This document shows, in pieces, positions 1 to 8,757 of a stretch of DNA of 64,000 bases. How positions within the stretch are numbered: the first letter of the stretch is position 1; the number at the start of each line of letters is the position of its first letter. A program made the position numbers and the translations under genes. Source of the DNA: Arthrobacter sp. B1805 (GTDB lineage Bacteria; Actinomycetota; Actinomycetes; Actinomycetales; Micrococcaceae); NCBI RefSeq assembly GCF_002929745.1, contig NZ_PJIQ01000001.1, forward strand, positions 48,750 to 112,749, given 5' to 3'. The notes under the pieces were generated by a model that was given only the letters and a program-made list of their open reading frames with translations, ran no database searches and was not told the DNA's origin.

Positions 1-892
1 TCGGCCGAGCATCACTGCTGCGGACGTCATCCTGCCCGAGGGCCTGCTGGACAGGGTCGAGAAGCATGCCCTCGGCATCGCGGCACACCGCGAAGCGCTC
101 GTCGCCGCCGGCCAACACCTCAAGCGCGGCATCCTCCTGTACGGTCCGCCGGGCACGGGCAAGACCCACACAGTGCGCTTCCTGCTGAGTGCGAGCGAGG
201 GCACGACGGCGATCCTGCTGTCCGGCGGCACCCTCGCGCATGTGAGTGAGGCGGCTCGCATGGCACGGGCCCTCCAACCATCGATCGTCGTGCTCGAGGA
301 CTGCGATCTCATCGCGGAGGACCGCAGCTTCGGGCACGGCCCGCAGCCCCTGCTGTTCGAGGTGCTCGATGCGATGGACGGGCTCGACGACGACGCCGAC
401 GTCACCTTCGTCCTCACCACGAACCGCGTCGACATGCTCGAGCGGGCGCTTGCACAGCGCCCCGGTCGAGTGGACTTGGCGGTGGAAGTGCCGCTTCCTG
501 CGGAGGCCGAGCGCGCAGCGCTCCTTCGGCTCTACGCAGGCAGCCTCTCGTTCAGCAGGGAGACGGTCGGAACGGTCGCCCGCCGGACCGAGGGCACCAC
601 GGCGTCCTTCACGCGCGAACTCGTGCGCCGGGCCACGCTCGCCGCCGCCCTGGAGCAGGTGCCGGTCGCGGATGAGCACCTGCTTGCCGCGGTGGACGAA
701 TTGATGTCGGACGGCGCCTCCCTGACCAGGAGCCTGCTCGGCAGCAACGGCCCGGACCAGGACGTTCGTGCTGGAGGCACCGCGATATCGCCCGGCTATG
801 GTCCGATCGCGACGACCTACGGCCACGCGTCCCCCTACGGATCCACCCTGACGCTGTCATTCGACGAGCAGGAGCCCGACGACCAACGCTAG
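1..892 (+). CDS. AAA family ATPase, 5' end outside window
   Basis: The reading frame is already open at base 2, so the start lies upstream; 296 residues are visible. Walker A (GPPGTGKT) is at bases 143-166, a degenerate Walker B (IVVLEDCDLI) at about 284-313, and the second region of homology with sensor Asn and arginine-finger motif (TTNRVDML..ALAQRPGRVD) follows near 415-474. This order is that of classic AAA proteins, which couple ATP hydrolysis to remodelling of proteins or complexes. The C-terminal 100 residues after the AAA core are not conserved in any way I recognise. Substrate unknown. An ATG/GTG placed at 173 would cut away Walker A and is not the start. Confidence 0.85.
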   Translation, partial: RPSITAADVILPEGLLDRVEKHALGIAAHREALVAAGQHLKRGILLYGPPGTGKTHTVRFLLSASEGTTAILLSGGTLAHVSEAARMARALQPSIVVLEDCDLIAEDRSFGHGPQPLLFEVLDAMDGLDDDADVTFVLTTNRVDMLERALAQRPGRVDLAVEVPLPAEAERAALLRLYAGSLSFSRETVGTVARRTEGTTASFTRELVRRATLAAALEQVPVADEHLLAAVDELMSDGASLTRSLLGSNGPDQDVRAGGTAISPGYGPIATTYGHASPYGSTLTLSFDEQEPDDQR

Positions 893-927
893 TGCTGCCT
901 CGCTCGGTCCTGGGCGATGCCACCGCG

Positions 928-1473
928 TCAAACGCCCATGGCTTTCCGCGCGCGGTATGCCTTCACGTGGGTGCGGTTCGCGCAATTGCCCGTGTCGCAG
1001 AATCTCTTCGACCGGTTGCGGCTGAGGTCCAGCACAACGCCGTCGCAGTCCTCCGCTGCGCAGGACCGCAGGCGGTCGAGCTCATGTCCACGGATGACGT
1101 CGGCAAGGGCCATGGCCGCCTCCGTCGCCATCCGCTCCTCCAGTGGCGCTTCCGGTGCGGTGGCGTGCAGGTGCCAGTCCCACTCATCGTGGCGCACGAG
1201 CTGGGGAAGGGCGTTGGCCCTGCGCAGGATCGCATTGACGAGCGCCACGGCGTCGTCCTCCTCCGCGAACCAGATCACCTCCAGTTCGGATCGCAGCGCC
1301 CGGACCGACTCCAGTTCCGACTCCGTGTGCGTGCGGGAGCCGGAGAACCGCTGCTCCGTCAGGAATCGGTCGAGGCCGTCGAGCGTGTCGAGCGGATCGA
1401 CGTCCTCCTTAGCGGTGTTGATCAGGGCAGCCGCAGACGAGAGCGCCACCTCTGTGTCATAGGTAAAAGACAT
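928..1473 (-). CDS. CGNR zinc-finger / ABATE-domain regulator
   Basis: The C-terminus (about residues 138-180) has a Cys-x4-Cys, a basic segment and Cys-x4-CANR, the treble-clef CGNR zinc finger, preceded by an ABATE-type helical domain. The family is thought to be stress-linked transcriptional regulators. I placed the start at the ATG read from 1473 because AGGAG sits 5 nt before it; an ATG at 1488 in the same frame has no ribosome site. The gene is divergent from the EamA exporter with only 89 bp between starts, which suggests that it controls that exporter. 181 residues. Ligand unknown. Confidence 0.85.
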   Translation of the reverse strand: MSFTYDTEVALSSAAALINTAKEDVDPLDTLDGLDRFLTEQRFSGSRTHTESELESVRALRSELEVIWFAEEDDAVALVNAILRRANALPQLVRHDEWDWHLHATAPEAPLEERMATEAAMALADVIRGHELDRLRSCAAEDCDGVVLDLSRNRSKRFCDTGNCANRTHVKAYRARKAMGV

Positions 1474-1520
1474 GTTGACTCCTGACATCCTGCACCACTA
1501 GTGTCACGACCATAACCACT

Positions 1521-1534
1521 TGTCACCCCTGACA
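1521..1534. promoter_or_regulatory. Candidate operator in CGNR/EamA divergent region
   Basis: TGTCA-CCCC-TGACA is an exact inverted repeat with 5-bp arms, about 30 bp before the EamA start. A further GTGTCAC half-site lies at 1501-1507. It is a plausible site for the divergent CGNR regulator. This is inferred from symmetry and position only. Confidence 0.4.
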
Positions 1535-1562
1535 CCAATCATCGACCCCGAAGGGAGCGGAC

Positions 1563-2543
1563 GTGACCCTGCGACCCGCCACCGGCTTCTGGATTGCACT
1601 CCTCTCCGCTGCGACGTTCGGCGTCTCCGGACCCTTCGCCAAGTCGCTCCTCGAGATCGGTTGGAGCCCCGGCGCGGCCGTCGGGCTCCGCATCGGAGGG
1701 GCCGCCGTCGTGCTGCTGATCCCGGTCCTGATCGCTCTGCGTGGCCGATGGTCCACGATGCGCGGCAATGCGCTTACCGTCACGATCTACGGCACGACGG
1801 CGATCGCTCTGTGCCAGCTGTTCTACTTCAACGCGGTGCAGCGCATGTCCGTCGGAGTGTCGCTGCTGCTCGAGTACCTGGCACCCGTGCTGATCGTGGG
1901 CTTCCTCTGGCTGCGCTCACGGAAGGCGCCGAACCTGCTCACGATCATCGGGTCGGTCACCGCGATCCTCGGACTCCTGCTCGTCCTGGACCTCGCAGGG
2001 GACGCCCGGCTGGATCCGGTCGGCGTGCTGTTCGGCCTCGGCGCGGCCGTCTGCCTCGTGGTGTTCTTCCTGATGTCGGCGAAGGTCGACGAGTCGCTCC
2101 CGCCCCTCGTGATGGCGGGCGGCGGGATGGTGGTCGGAGCACTCACCATCTTGGTGCTCGGCCTGGTGAACATCATGCCGTTCCGGTTCGTCTTCGCCGA
2201 TGTCTCGCTGGCAGGACGGACCTACAGCTGGATCGTGCCCGTCGCGGTCCTCGTCCTGGTGGCGACGGTGGCCGCCTACGTGACGGGCATCCTGGCTGCG
2301 CAGCGACTCGGGTCCAAGGTGGCGAGCTTCGTCGCGCTGACCGAGGTGATGTTCGCGGTCCTGGCCGCCTGGCTGATCCTCGGTGAGCTGCCCGGCGTCG
2401 TACAGCTGCTGGGCGGCCTGCTCATCGTCGCCGGCGTGGTATGCGTTCGGTTGGACGAGGTCCGCTCCGCGAACGACGACGACGCCGTGTCTCCGGCGGC
2501 CCTCGGTGGATCGAACCCCGTGGAGCCGGTTCCGCGCGCCTGA
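1563..2543 (+). CDS. EamA/DMT family transporter (RhtA-like)
   Basis: 326 residues with about ten hydrophobic segments arranged as two tandem EamA repeats, the usual size and topology of drug/metabolite exporters such as RhtA. The N-terminus has the typical FGVSGPFAKSLL pattern and the second half a PVSVALTEV-like stretch (FVALTEVMFAVL, around residues 257-268). Members export amino acids or small metabolites across the cytoplasmic membrane. GTG start, preceded by GAAGGGAG. The divergent CGNR regulator is the likely controller. Substrate cannot be read from sequence. Confidence 0.85.
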   Translation: MTLRPATGFWIALLSAATFGVSGPFAKSLLEIGWSPGAAVGLRIGGAAVVLLIPVLIALRGRWSTMRGNALTVTIYGTTAIALCQLFYFNAVQRMSVGVSLLLEYLAPVLIVGFLWLRSRKAPNLLTIIGSVTAILGLLLVLDLAGDARLDPVGVLFGLGAAVCLVVFFLMSAKVDESLPPLVMAGGGMVVGALTILVLGLVNIMPFRFVFADVSLAGRTYSWIVPVAVLVLVATVAAYVTGILAAQRLGSKVASFVALTEVMFAVLAAWLILGELPGVVQLLGGLLIVAGVVCVRLDEVRSANDDDAVSPAALGGSNPVEPVPRA

Positions 2544-2586
2544 CCCACACGGGCCACCACCCCTGTAGCCGGCCGACCGATGTCAG

Positions 2587-2592
2587 TACACT
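2587..2592 (+). promoter_or_regulatory. -10 box of a leaderless promoter (MFS gene)
   Basis: TACACT ends 7 nt before the ATG at 2600 and no ribosome site is present, so transcription probably starts at or next to the start codon. Confidence 0.6.
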
Positions 2593-2599
2593 GGGGCGC

Positions 2600-4081
2600 A
2601 TGACCGGGCAGGATCCGGCCCCTCCCGGGGCCGCTGCGGGTCCGCGCGGCAGCGCGGGCCGGTCCGAGAGCGCCGCTGCCCTTGAGCCCGGTGACGACGG
2701 CGGTCCGTGCGAGGAGTCGGCTGCCATCGACCCGGTCCTGCGCAGCCCGGCGGAGAGGTCCCGCACCTTCCGCGGCATCCTGGTGAACACCGGCGTCGCG
2801 AACATCACCACGAGTTATCTGTGGTTCGCACTGACGTTCTGGGCGTACCTCCAGACCCGCAACGTCATCGCCACAGGAGTGATCGGCGGCGCATACATGC
2901 TGCTCATCGCCCTCTCCAGCATCAGCTTCGGGACCTTCGTCGACCGCTACCGCAAGCTGGCCGTGATGCGCTTCGCCGGCGGCTTCACACTGGTGATGTT
3001 CGTGCTGTCCGGGGTCATGTACCTGCTGACACCTGCCTCCGTCCTGCTGGACCTGCGACAGCCGTGGTTCTGGGTCTTCACCCTGATCATCCTGATCGGC
3101 GCGGTGGTGGAGAACATGCGCAACATCGCCCTGTCCACGACGGTCACCATCCTCATCGAGCCGGACCGACGCGCCAACGCCAACGGTCTGGTGGGCATGG
3201 TGCAGGGATTGATGTTCATCATCACGTCGGTGCTCTCCGGCCTGTCGGTCGGGCTGCTCGGCATGGGCTGGACGATCGTCGTCGCGATCGCGCTGACGGC
3301 CCTGGCATTCGCGCATCTGCTCACGCTGCGCATGCCCGAAGAGGTGCGGGTGGCCACCACGGACGCGCACGGCGGGTTCGACCTGCGTGGCTCCTTCGCT
3401 GCGGTGCTGGCGATCTCGGGGTTGTTCGCGCTGATCCTCTTCTCCACGTTCAACAACTTCGTGGGTGGCGTCTACATGGCGTTGATGGATCCCTACGGTC
3501 TGGAACTGTTCTCCGTGGAGATGTGGGGAACCTACTTCGCGCTGGGTGCCACGGGGTTCATCGTGGGCGGCTCCCTGATCGGCAAGTTCGGGCTGGGGTC
3601 GAATCCGCTGCGCACCATGCTCATCGCCGTGATCCTGATGGGAGTCGTGGGTGCGGTGTTCACCGTGCGCGAGTGGGCCTGGCTGTATGTCGCCGGGATC
3701 TGGCTCTATCTGGTCCTGGTGCCATTCGTCGAGGCCGCCGAGCAGACGGTGATCCAGCGGGTGGTACCGCTGCACCGGCAGGGGCGCGTGTTCGGCTTCG
3801 CGATGGCGTTCGAGTCCGCGGCCGCGCCGATCACCGCGTTCCTCATCGCGCCGATGGCCCAGTTCTGGATCATCCCCTACGCGCGGTCCACGGACGGCGC
3901 AGCCCATCTGGCGCCACTGCTGGGCGAGGGCACGTCCCGCGGCATCGCCCTGGTGTTCCTGGTCGCCGGCATCATCATCATCGGGGCCGCGGCGCTGGCT
4001 TTCATCACCCCGGTCTATCGCAGGGTCTCGGCGTCGTACGCCCAGACGGCTGCGGAGGCCGGGACGACGGCGACTCCGTAG
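2600..4081 (+). CDS. MFS transporter
   Basis: 493 residues with a hydrophilic Ala/Pro-rich N-terminal tail of about 60 residues followed by roughly twelve membrane segments in two bundles. The loop FGTFVDRYRKLAVM resembles MFS motif A (GxLxDRxGRR). The family moves small solutes by ion-coupled exchange or symport; no substrate-specific motif is visible. The start is the ATG with a -10 box 7 nt upstream; longer in-frame extension would overlap the EamA gene. The stop lies 17 bp from that of the convergent copA gene. Confidence 0.85.
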   Translation: MTGQDPAPPGAAAGPRGSAGRSESAAALEPGDDGGPCEESAAIDPVLRSPAERSRTFRGILVNTGVANITTSYLWFALTFWAYLQTRNVIATGVIGGAYMLLIALSSISFGTFVDRYRKLAVMRFAGGFTLVMFVLSGVMYLLTPASVLLDLRQPWFWVFTLIILIGAVVENMRNIALSTTVTILIEPDRRANANGLVGMVQGLMFIITSVLSGLSVGLLGMGWTIVVAIALTALAFAHLLTLRMPEEVRVATTDAHGGFDLRGSFAAVLAISGLFALILFSTFNNFVGGVYMALMDPYGLELFSVEMWGTYFALGATGFIVGGSLIGKFGLGSNPLRTMLIAVILMGVVGAVFTVREWAWLYVAGIWLYLVLVPFVEAAEQTVIQRVVPLHRQGRVFGFAMAFESAAAPITAFLIAPMAQFWIIPYARSTDGAAHLAPLLGEGTSRGIALVFLVAGIIIIGAAALAFITPVYRRVSASYAQTAAEAGTTATP

Positions 4082-4098
4082 TCTCGTCCCCCCGGGAA

Positions 4099-6357
4099 CT
4101 ACCTGCCGAAGCTGCGGAGCCTGAGCGAGTTGGCGACGACGAGCACCGAACTCGCCGCCATGGCAGCTCCGGCCAGCATCGGATTGAGCAGGCCGAATGC
4201 GGCTATCGGTATCCCCACGGCGTTGTAGAAGAAGGCCCAGAAGAGGTTGACCTTGATGGTGCCGAGGGTGCGGCGTGAGAGTTCGATGGCCTGGGCCACC
4301 TGCTCCAGGCTGTTCCCCATCACCGTCAGGTCCGCGGCTTCGATCGCCACGTCGGTGCCGGACCCCATCGCGATACCGAGGTCCGCCTGGGCCAACGCCG
4401 CCGCGTCGTTGACGCCGTCGCCCGCCATGGCGACGGTTGCCCCTGCCGCCTGCAGTTGGCGGACCGCGTCGACCTTGCCCTCCGGAGTCACGCCGGCGCG
4501 GACGTCGGCCGGGTCGATGCCCACGGTCGCGGCTACCTGCAGCGCGACGGCGCGGTTGTCCCCGGTGAGCAGCACGGGGCGTAGCCCCAGCGCGCGAAGG
4601 CGCTCGATGGCGGCGGTCGAGCCGTCCTTGACGGTGTCGGACAGCGTGATGAAACCCACGATCACGCCGTCGACTGCGACCCAGACCGCGGTCGCCCCCG
4701 CTTTCTCGGCCGCAGTGAAGGATTCGACCTGCGGGGCCGTGGCGCGGACCGCGTTCCGCTCCAGCCAGGAGGCCCGCCCGGCCACGACGACGGCGCCGTC
4801 CACCTCTCCCCGGACACCGCCGCCCGGAGCGCTCGAGAAACCGCTCACGTCGGGGAGCTCGCCCTGACCGGCGGCCCGCTTGGCGATGGCCTGGGCGATC
4901 GGATGCTCGCTGGCCGCCTCGACGGCGCCCGCGAGGCGCAGCACCTCCGCTGCGGGAAGGTCGGACAGCACGACGACGTCGTCGACCGCCATGGTGCCGG
5001 TCGTGACCGTCCCGGTCTTGTCCAGGACGATCGTGTCCACGGTCCGGGTGTCCTCGAGGACCTGCGGTCCGCGGATGAGGATGCCGAGCTGGGCGCCCCG
5101 GCCGGTACCGGTCAGCAACGCGGTAGGCGTGGCGAGGCCGAGGGCGCACGGGCAGGCGATCACCAGGACGGTGACGGCGGCCGTGAAGGCGGCGTCGAGG
5201 TCGCCGGCCAGCACGAGCCACAGGATGAAGGTGATGATCGCGAGAACGAGGACCACGGGCACGAAGACGGCACTGATGCGGTCGGCGAGCCGGGCGATCC
5301 GGGCCTTGCCGCCCTGGGCCTGGCTGACCAGGCGGCCCATCGACGACAGGACCGTGTCGGAACCGACGCGGGTCGCCCGCACCACGAGCCGGCCGGAGGT
5401 GTTGATGGTCGCGCCCGTGACGGGGTCACCCACGGACACCTCGACCGGGAGGCTCTCGCCGGTCAGCAGTGCGGCGTCGACGGCGCTGCTGCCTTCGAGG
5501 ACGATGCCGTCGGTCGCGATCTTCGCACCGGGCCGGACGACGAACTCGTCGCCGGGGATCAGGGCGTCGGCAGGCAGGGTGACCTCGACGCGCCGGCCGT
5601 TCACGGTGCGGAGCACGTTGGCTTCCTTCGCTCCGAGGCTCAGCAGCGACTTCAGGGCGTTGCCGGCCCGTTGTTTCGCGGACGCCTCGAGGAAGCGGCC
5701 GAGCAGCAGGAAGGTCACGACGACGGCGGCCACCTCGAAGTAGAGGGAGTGCTCCGTCATGTCCATGCCTGCCATTCCGGCATGCTGTGTCAGGGCCGGA
5801 TCCGCGATGAGCTGCCAGGCCGAGAACAGGAAGGCCGCCGTGACGCCGATCGAGACGAGGGTGTCCATGGTGGAGGACAGATGCCGCGCGTTGATGGCCG
5901 CGGCCCGGTGGAACGGCCAGGCCGACCACGTGACGACGGGCAGGGACAGCGCGAGGACCACCCAGCCCCAGTTCGCGAACTGGAGGGCGGGCACCATCGA
6001 GATCAGCAGCACCGGCACGGACAGGATGGCGGCGAGGAGCAGCCGGACTCCGAGCAGGGAGGGCGTGTGGTCGTGTTCGCCTTCTGCCGGATGCCCTGCA
6101 TGCTCGGGGTGCACCACGTATGCCCCGTACCCCGTCGCGACGACGGTGTCGACCAGATCCTGATCGGTGATGGACGCGGGAACCCGCACGACGGCGCTCT
6201 CCAGTGGCAGGTTGACGCTCGCCTCGACGCCGTCGAGCTTGCCGAGCTTCCGTTCGACGCGGCCCACGCACGAGGCACACGTCATGCCCTGGATCGACAG
6301 CTGGACGACGCGTTGCTCCTGCTCGATGCCCTGTGCCGGCACCTGCTGTGTGGTCAT
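4099..6357 (-). CDS. copA: Copper(I)-exporting P1B-type ATPase
   Basis: 752 residues. An N-terminal heavy-metal domain has GMTCASC with Cys27 and Cys30. The membrane metal site CPC is at residues 402-404, the phosphorylated Asp is in DKTGT at 446-450, SEHPIA is the nucleotide-binding HP motif, and the hinge is [10 protein letters not shown]. The last helices carry FYNAVG and MAASS, the signature that separates Cu(I) pumps from Zn/Cd pumps. It pumps cytosolic Cu(I) out of the cell. It is the last gene of csoR-copZ-copA; its ATG follows the copZ stop with a single base between. Control is expected from the CsoR site near 6990. Confidence 0.97.
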   Translation of the reverse strand: MTTQQVPAQGIEQEQRVVQLSIQGMTCASCVGRVERKLGKLDGVEASVNLPLESAVVRVPASITDQDLVDTVVATGYGAYVVHPEHAGHPAEGEHDHTPSLLGVRLLLAAILSVPVLLISMVPALQFANWGWVVLALSLPVVTWSAWPFHRAAAINARHLSSTMDTLVSIGVTAAFLFSAWQLIADPALTQHAGMAGMDMTEHSLYFEVAAVVVTFLLLGRFLEASAKQRAGNALKSLLSLGAKEANVLRTVNGRRVEVTLPADALIPGDEFVVRPGAKIATDGIVLEGSSAVDAALLTGESLPVEVSVGDPVTGATINTSGRLVVRATRVGSDTVLSSMGRLVSQAQGGKARIARLADRISAVFVPVVLVLAIITFILWLVLAGDLDAAFTAAVTVLVIACPCALGLATPTALLTGTGRGAQLGILIRGPQVLEDTRTVDTIVLDKTGTVTTGTMAVDDVVVLSDLPAAEVLRLAGAVEAASEHPIAQAIAKRAAGQGELPDVSGFSSAPGGGVRGEVDGAVVVAGRASWLERNAVRATAPQVESFTAAEKAGATAVWVAVDGVIVGFITLSDTVKDGSTAAIERLRALGLRPVLLTGDNRAVALQVAATVGIDPADVRAGVTPEGKVDAVRQLQAAGATVAMAGDGVNDAAALAQADLGIAMGSGTDVAIEAADLTVMGNSLEQVAQAIELSRRTLGTIKVNLFWAFFYNAVGIPIAAFGLLNPMLAGAAMAASSVLVVANSLRLRSFGR

Positions 6358-6358
6358 G

Positions 6359-6583
6359 TCAGGACCTCGCGGGAACCACGGTGTAGCCGGCCTCGGTGAC
6401 GGCGTCACCGATCGCTGCGGGGTCCAGCGGCGCGGAGGACGAGATGGTGGCGGTGGAGGTGCCGCCCTTGACGAGGTCGACGTCGACGGAATCGACACCG
6501 GGCAGCCCGGACAGCTCATCGGTGACGGCACTGACGCAGTGGCCGCACGTCATGCCGGCGATGGTGATCGTGGTGGTGGTCAT
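6359..6583 (-). CDS. copZ: Copper chaperone CopZ (HMA domain)
   Basis: 74 residues forming one heavy-metal-associated domain. Cys13 and Cys16 of MTCGHC bind one Cu(I). CopZ-type proteins hand copper to the N-terminal domain of CopA, encoded directly downstream, and to CsoR. It sits 39 bp behind csoR and 1 bp ahead of copA, so the three genes form an operon. Confidence 0.95.
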   Translation of the reverse strand: MTTTTITIAGMTCGHCVSAVTDELSGLPGVDSVDVDLVKGGTSTATISSSAPLDPAAIGDAVTEAGYTVVPARS

Positions 6584-6622
6584 GATGATTTCCTCAGGGT
6601 GTGGTTGTTCTGGGGATCCGGG

Positions 6623-6955
6623 TCAGCGGAGCAGGCGACCGATGGCCGCCGTCGCTTCCTGGACCTTCGTCTGCACTGCCTCGGTGTCGCCCGAAGCACT
6701 GGACTCCTGGGCGGCTCCGACGACGCAGTGCGCTATGTGCTCTTCGAGGAGTCCCATCGACACGGCGTGGAGTGCCTTGTTGACGGCTGCGACCTGCGTG
6801 AGGATGTCGATGCAGTACTTGTCCTCGTCGACCATGCGGGCGATGCCGCGCACCTGGCCCTCGATGCGGCGCAGGCGCTTGAGGTAGGCCTCCTTGTCGG
6901 CGGTGTAGCCGTGCGGTGCGCTGTTCTCCGGGTGGTCGTGTGCTGTGGTGATCAT
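6623..6955 (-). CDS. csoR: Copper-sensing repressor CsoR
   Basis: 110-residue all-helical DUF156 protein. The Cu(I) ligands Cys48, His73 and Cys77 have exactly the 25 and 4 residue spacing of the Cys-His-Cys site of characterised CsoR. GAGGAG lies 9 nt before the ATG. Apo-CsoR represses its own copZ-copA operon and Cu(I) binding releases DNA. A GC-rich palindrome of the right type covers the promoter. An N-terminal His pair (HDH) may be accessory. Confidence 0.95.
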   Translation of the reverse strand: MITTAHDHPENSAPHGYTADKEAYLKRLRRIEGQVRGIARMVDEDKYCIDILTQVAAVNKALHAVSMGLLEEHIAHCVVGAAQESSASGDTEAVQTKVQEATAAIGRLLR

Positions 6956-6979
6956 GATGTGGCTCCTCGCATGACATTC

Positions 6980-7000
6980 ACTATACCCCCCGGGGGTACC
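6980..7000. promoter_or_regulatory. CsoR operator over the csoR-copZ-copA promoter
   Basis: TATACCCCCCGGGGGTACC at 6982-7000 is a near-perfect palindrome of the TACCCC...GGGGTA class bound by CsoR. On the minus strand TATAGT (6985-6980) is a good -10 box for csoR and the palindrome fills its spacer. The same site lies about 90 bp before the divergent DUF305 gene and could control both directions. Confidence 0.8.
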
Positions 7001-7090
7001 GTTGGCCAGACCGTCGGTGGTCCTCCGAGCAAACATCCAGCGCAATGACGTAGGTTGGCTCATCGGTACACTTCCACTCCAAGGACCTCC

Positions 7091-7753
7091 ATGACCCTCT
7101 CCCTGCCCGGTTGGCAGAAGCGAGTCCTCCTGATCCTCGCCGGGATCGCGGTACTCGCGCTCTTCGCGCTCGCGTTCACAGCCGGACGCGTCTCGGCCGG
7201 CCCTTCCTACCCCGCCTCCAACAGCGCCGACGCCGGATTTGCCCGCGACATGCAGGTCCACCACAACCAGGCCGTCGAGATGTCCATGATCGTGCGCGAC
7301 AACGTCGAGGACGGGACGCTGCGCGCGATCGCCTACGACATAGCCCTCACCCAGCAGCAGCAGGCCGGCCAGATGTACGCATGGCTCGAGGAGTGGGGGC
7401 TGCCGCAGAGCAGTGCCGAGCCGCGCATGGAATGGATGGCGTCCGGTGCGGGCGACCATGATGGGATGGACATGGGAGCGGGGAGCGGAGCCGGCTCCAT
7501 GCTCACCCCCGAAGGGCTGATGCCCGGGATGGCGACCGAAGGGCAGCTCGACGAACTGCGTGCCGCCCGGGGCGAGGACGCCGAGCGTCTCTACCTGAAT
7601 CTCATGATCAGCCACCACGAGGCCGGCGTGGAGATGGCCGAGGCAGGTGCGAAGCTTGCGGACACGGAGCAGGTCCGAACACTGGCCGCCAAGATCCAGT
7701 CGGGCCAGCAGGCCGAGATCACGCTCATGCAGACCATGCTCGACGCCCTGTAG
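7091..7753 (+). CDS. DUF305 membrane-anchored protein
   Basis: 220 residues: one N-terminal membrane segment (about 11-32), then an extracytoplasmic ferritin-like DUF305 domain. Both signature HH motifs are present (FARDMQVHHNQAVEMS near the start, LMISHHEAGVEMA near the end), with a Met/His/Asp-rich loop between them (HDGMDMGAGSG). This composition and the divergent position beside csoR-copZ-copA suggest a role in binding copper outside the membrane. That role is inference. The ATG at 7091 follows AAGGAC; an upstream GTG-type extension lacks a ribosome site. Confidence 0.85.
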   Translation: MTLSLPGWQKRVLLILAGIAVLALFALAFTAGRVSAGPSYPASNSADAGFARDMQVHHNQAVEMSMIVRDNVEDGTLRAIAYDIALTQQQQAGQMYAWLEEWGLPQSSAEPRMEWMASGAGDHDGMDMGAGSGAGSMLTPEGLMPGMATEGQLDELRAARGEDAERLYLNLMISHHEAGVEMAEAGAKLADTEQVRTLAAKIQSGQQAEITLMQTMLDAL

Positions 7754-7880
7754 GGCGCACTCCAGCCCACCGTTCCGGCGACCGGTTGAAGGACCGAGGG
7801 CACCCACCGGTACATTTGTTTCCGGCGCACCCCGAATCGCGGCGACCGCCGCAGCCACTCCAGCACTGAAGGACACCTCG

Positions 7881-8534
7881 TTGAACAAGAAACGGTCACA
7901 GGAGAACCAGGACCGCCAAGCGCGCCTGGCTGCCATCCAAGCCCAGCAACGGGCCGGCGAGCGCAAGCGCAATGCCCTGATCTTCGGCGGCATCGGTGCC
8001 GTCATCCTGGCGATCATCATCGCGGTGACCCTCGTGATCGTGAACCAGGTGCAGGTGAACCGGGATCGCGAAGCCGCCGCGGCCGAGCCGATCCAGGACG
8101 TCCAGGAGTTCCCCGACGTCACGTTCAACCACGTGGAGGCTCCGGTGCAGTACGAGCAGTCGCCGCCCGTGGGTGGGGACCACAATCCTGTCTGGACCAA
8201 CTGTGGCGTCTACACGGAACCCATCCCGAACGAGAACTCCGTCCACTCGATGGAGCACGGTGCCGTCTGGGTGACGTACAACCCCGACATCGGCCAGGCC
8301 GAGATCGATAAACTGACCGACCTGGTCGGGAGCCGCTCCTACGTGCTCCTCAGCCCCTTCCCGGGCCTCGACTCGCCCGTCGCTGCCAGCGCGTGGGGCC
8401 TGCAGCTGAAGGTCGACTCCGCCGACGACGAGAGACTCACCACCTTCCTCGACAAGTACATCCAGGGTGAGCAGACCCGCGAGCCCGGTGCTGCGTGCTC
8501 CGGCGGACTCACGCCGGCCGGTCGCGCCTCCTAG
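7881..8534 (+). CDS. DUF3105 membrane-anchored protein
   Basis: 217 residues with a charged 30-residue cytoplasmic tail, one membrane segment (about 32-54) and a DUF3105 domain outside. The family signature is present as PPVGGDHNPVWTNCGVY and HSMEHGAVWVTY, rich in His and Cys and so a candidate metal site. TTG start with GAAGGA 7 nt before it. It follows the DUF305 gene by 127 bp; the two families often occur together, here next to a copper operon, so the two may act together. Function unproven. Confidence 0.85.
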   Translation: MNKKRSQENQDRQARLAAIQAQQRAGERKRNALIFGGIGAVILAIIIAVTLVIVNQVQVNRDREAAAAEPIQDVQEFPDVTFNHVEAPVQYEQSPPVGGDHNPVWTNCGVYTEPIPNENSVHSMEHGAVWVTYNPDIGQAEIDKLTDLVGSRSYVLLSPFPGLDSPVAASAWGLQLKVDSADDERLTTFLDKYIQGEQTREPGAACSGGLTPAGRAS

Positions 8535-8643
8535 ACCCCCGCACCGCGTCGAACGGCGCGATGGGCCCTCCGGCCTGTCGCGCCGTCGTCGTTCCTGCTG
8601 CACTGCGCCTCGTCGCGCAGTCCGCCGCGGCCCGTCACGCTAG

Positions 8644-8681
8644 GCGCAGTCCGCTGCTTTCCGCGCAGTACGCCGCTTTCC
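8644..8681. repeat. Tandem 19-bp direct repeat
   Basis: Two adjacent 19-bp units (8644-8662 and 8663-8681) differ at two positions; a third partial copy of the core GCGCAGTCCGC is at 8615-8625. The array ends 20 bp before the TAACGT -10 box of the GAF-ANTAR gene. Confidence 0.7.
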
Positions 8682-8700
8682 GGGCCGGGCGCCGGGCCGG

Positions 8701-8706
8701 TAACGT
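8701..8706 (+). promoter_or_regulatory. Putative -10 box of GAF-ANTAR gene
   Basis: TAACGT followed by GGG, 51 bp before the GTG start. The same TAACGTGGG occurs at 59974-59982 before the other GAF gene, suggesting shared promoter use. Confidence 0.4.
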
Positions 8707-8757
8707 GGGACCACGGGCCGCTCGTTGCGGCCCTCTACGAGCAGAAGGTGGATAGCT

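Noticed and set aside
1473..1487. TGTTGACTCCTGACA as another CGNR operator
   Set aside because: The resemblance to TGTCA-N4-TGACA is partial and the bases are explained by the AGGAG ribosome site and start codon of the CGNR gene.
2276..5221. 981-residue open frame on the minus strand
   Set aside because: Arg/Pro/Gly-rich translation with no domain, antisense to the MFS gene and out of frame with copA; an artefact of high GC.
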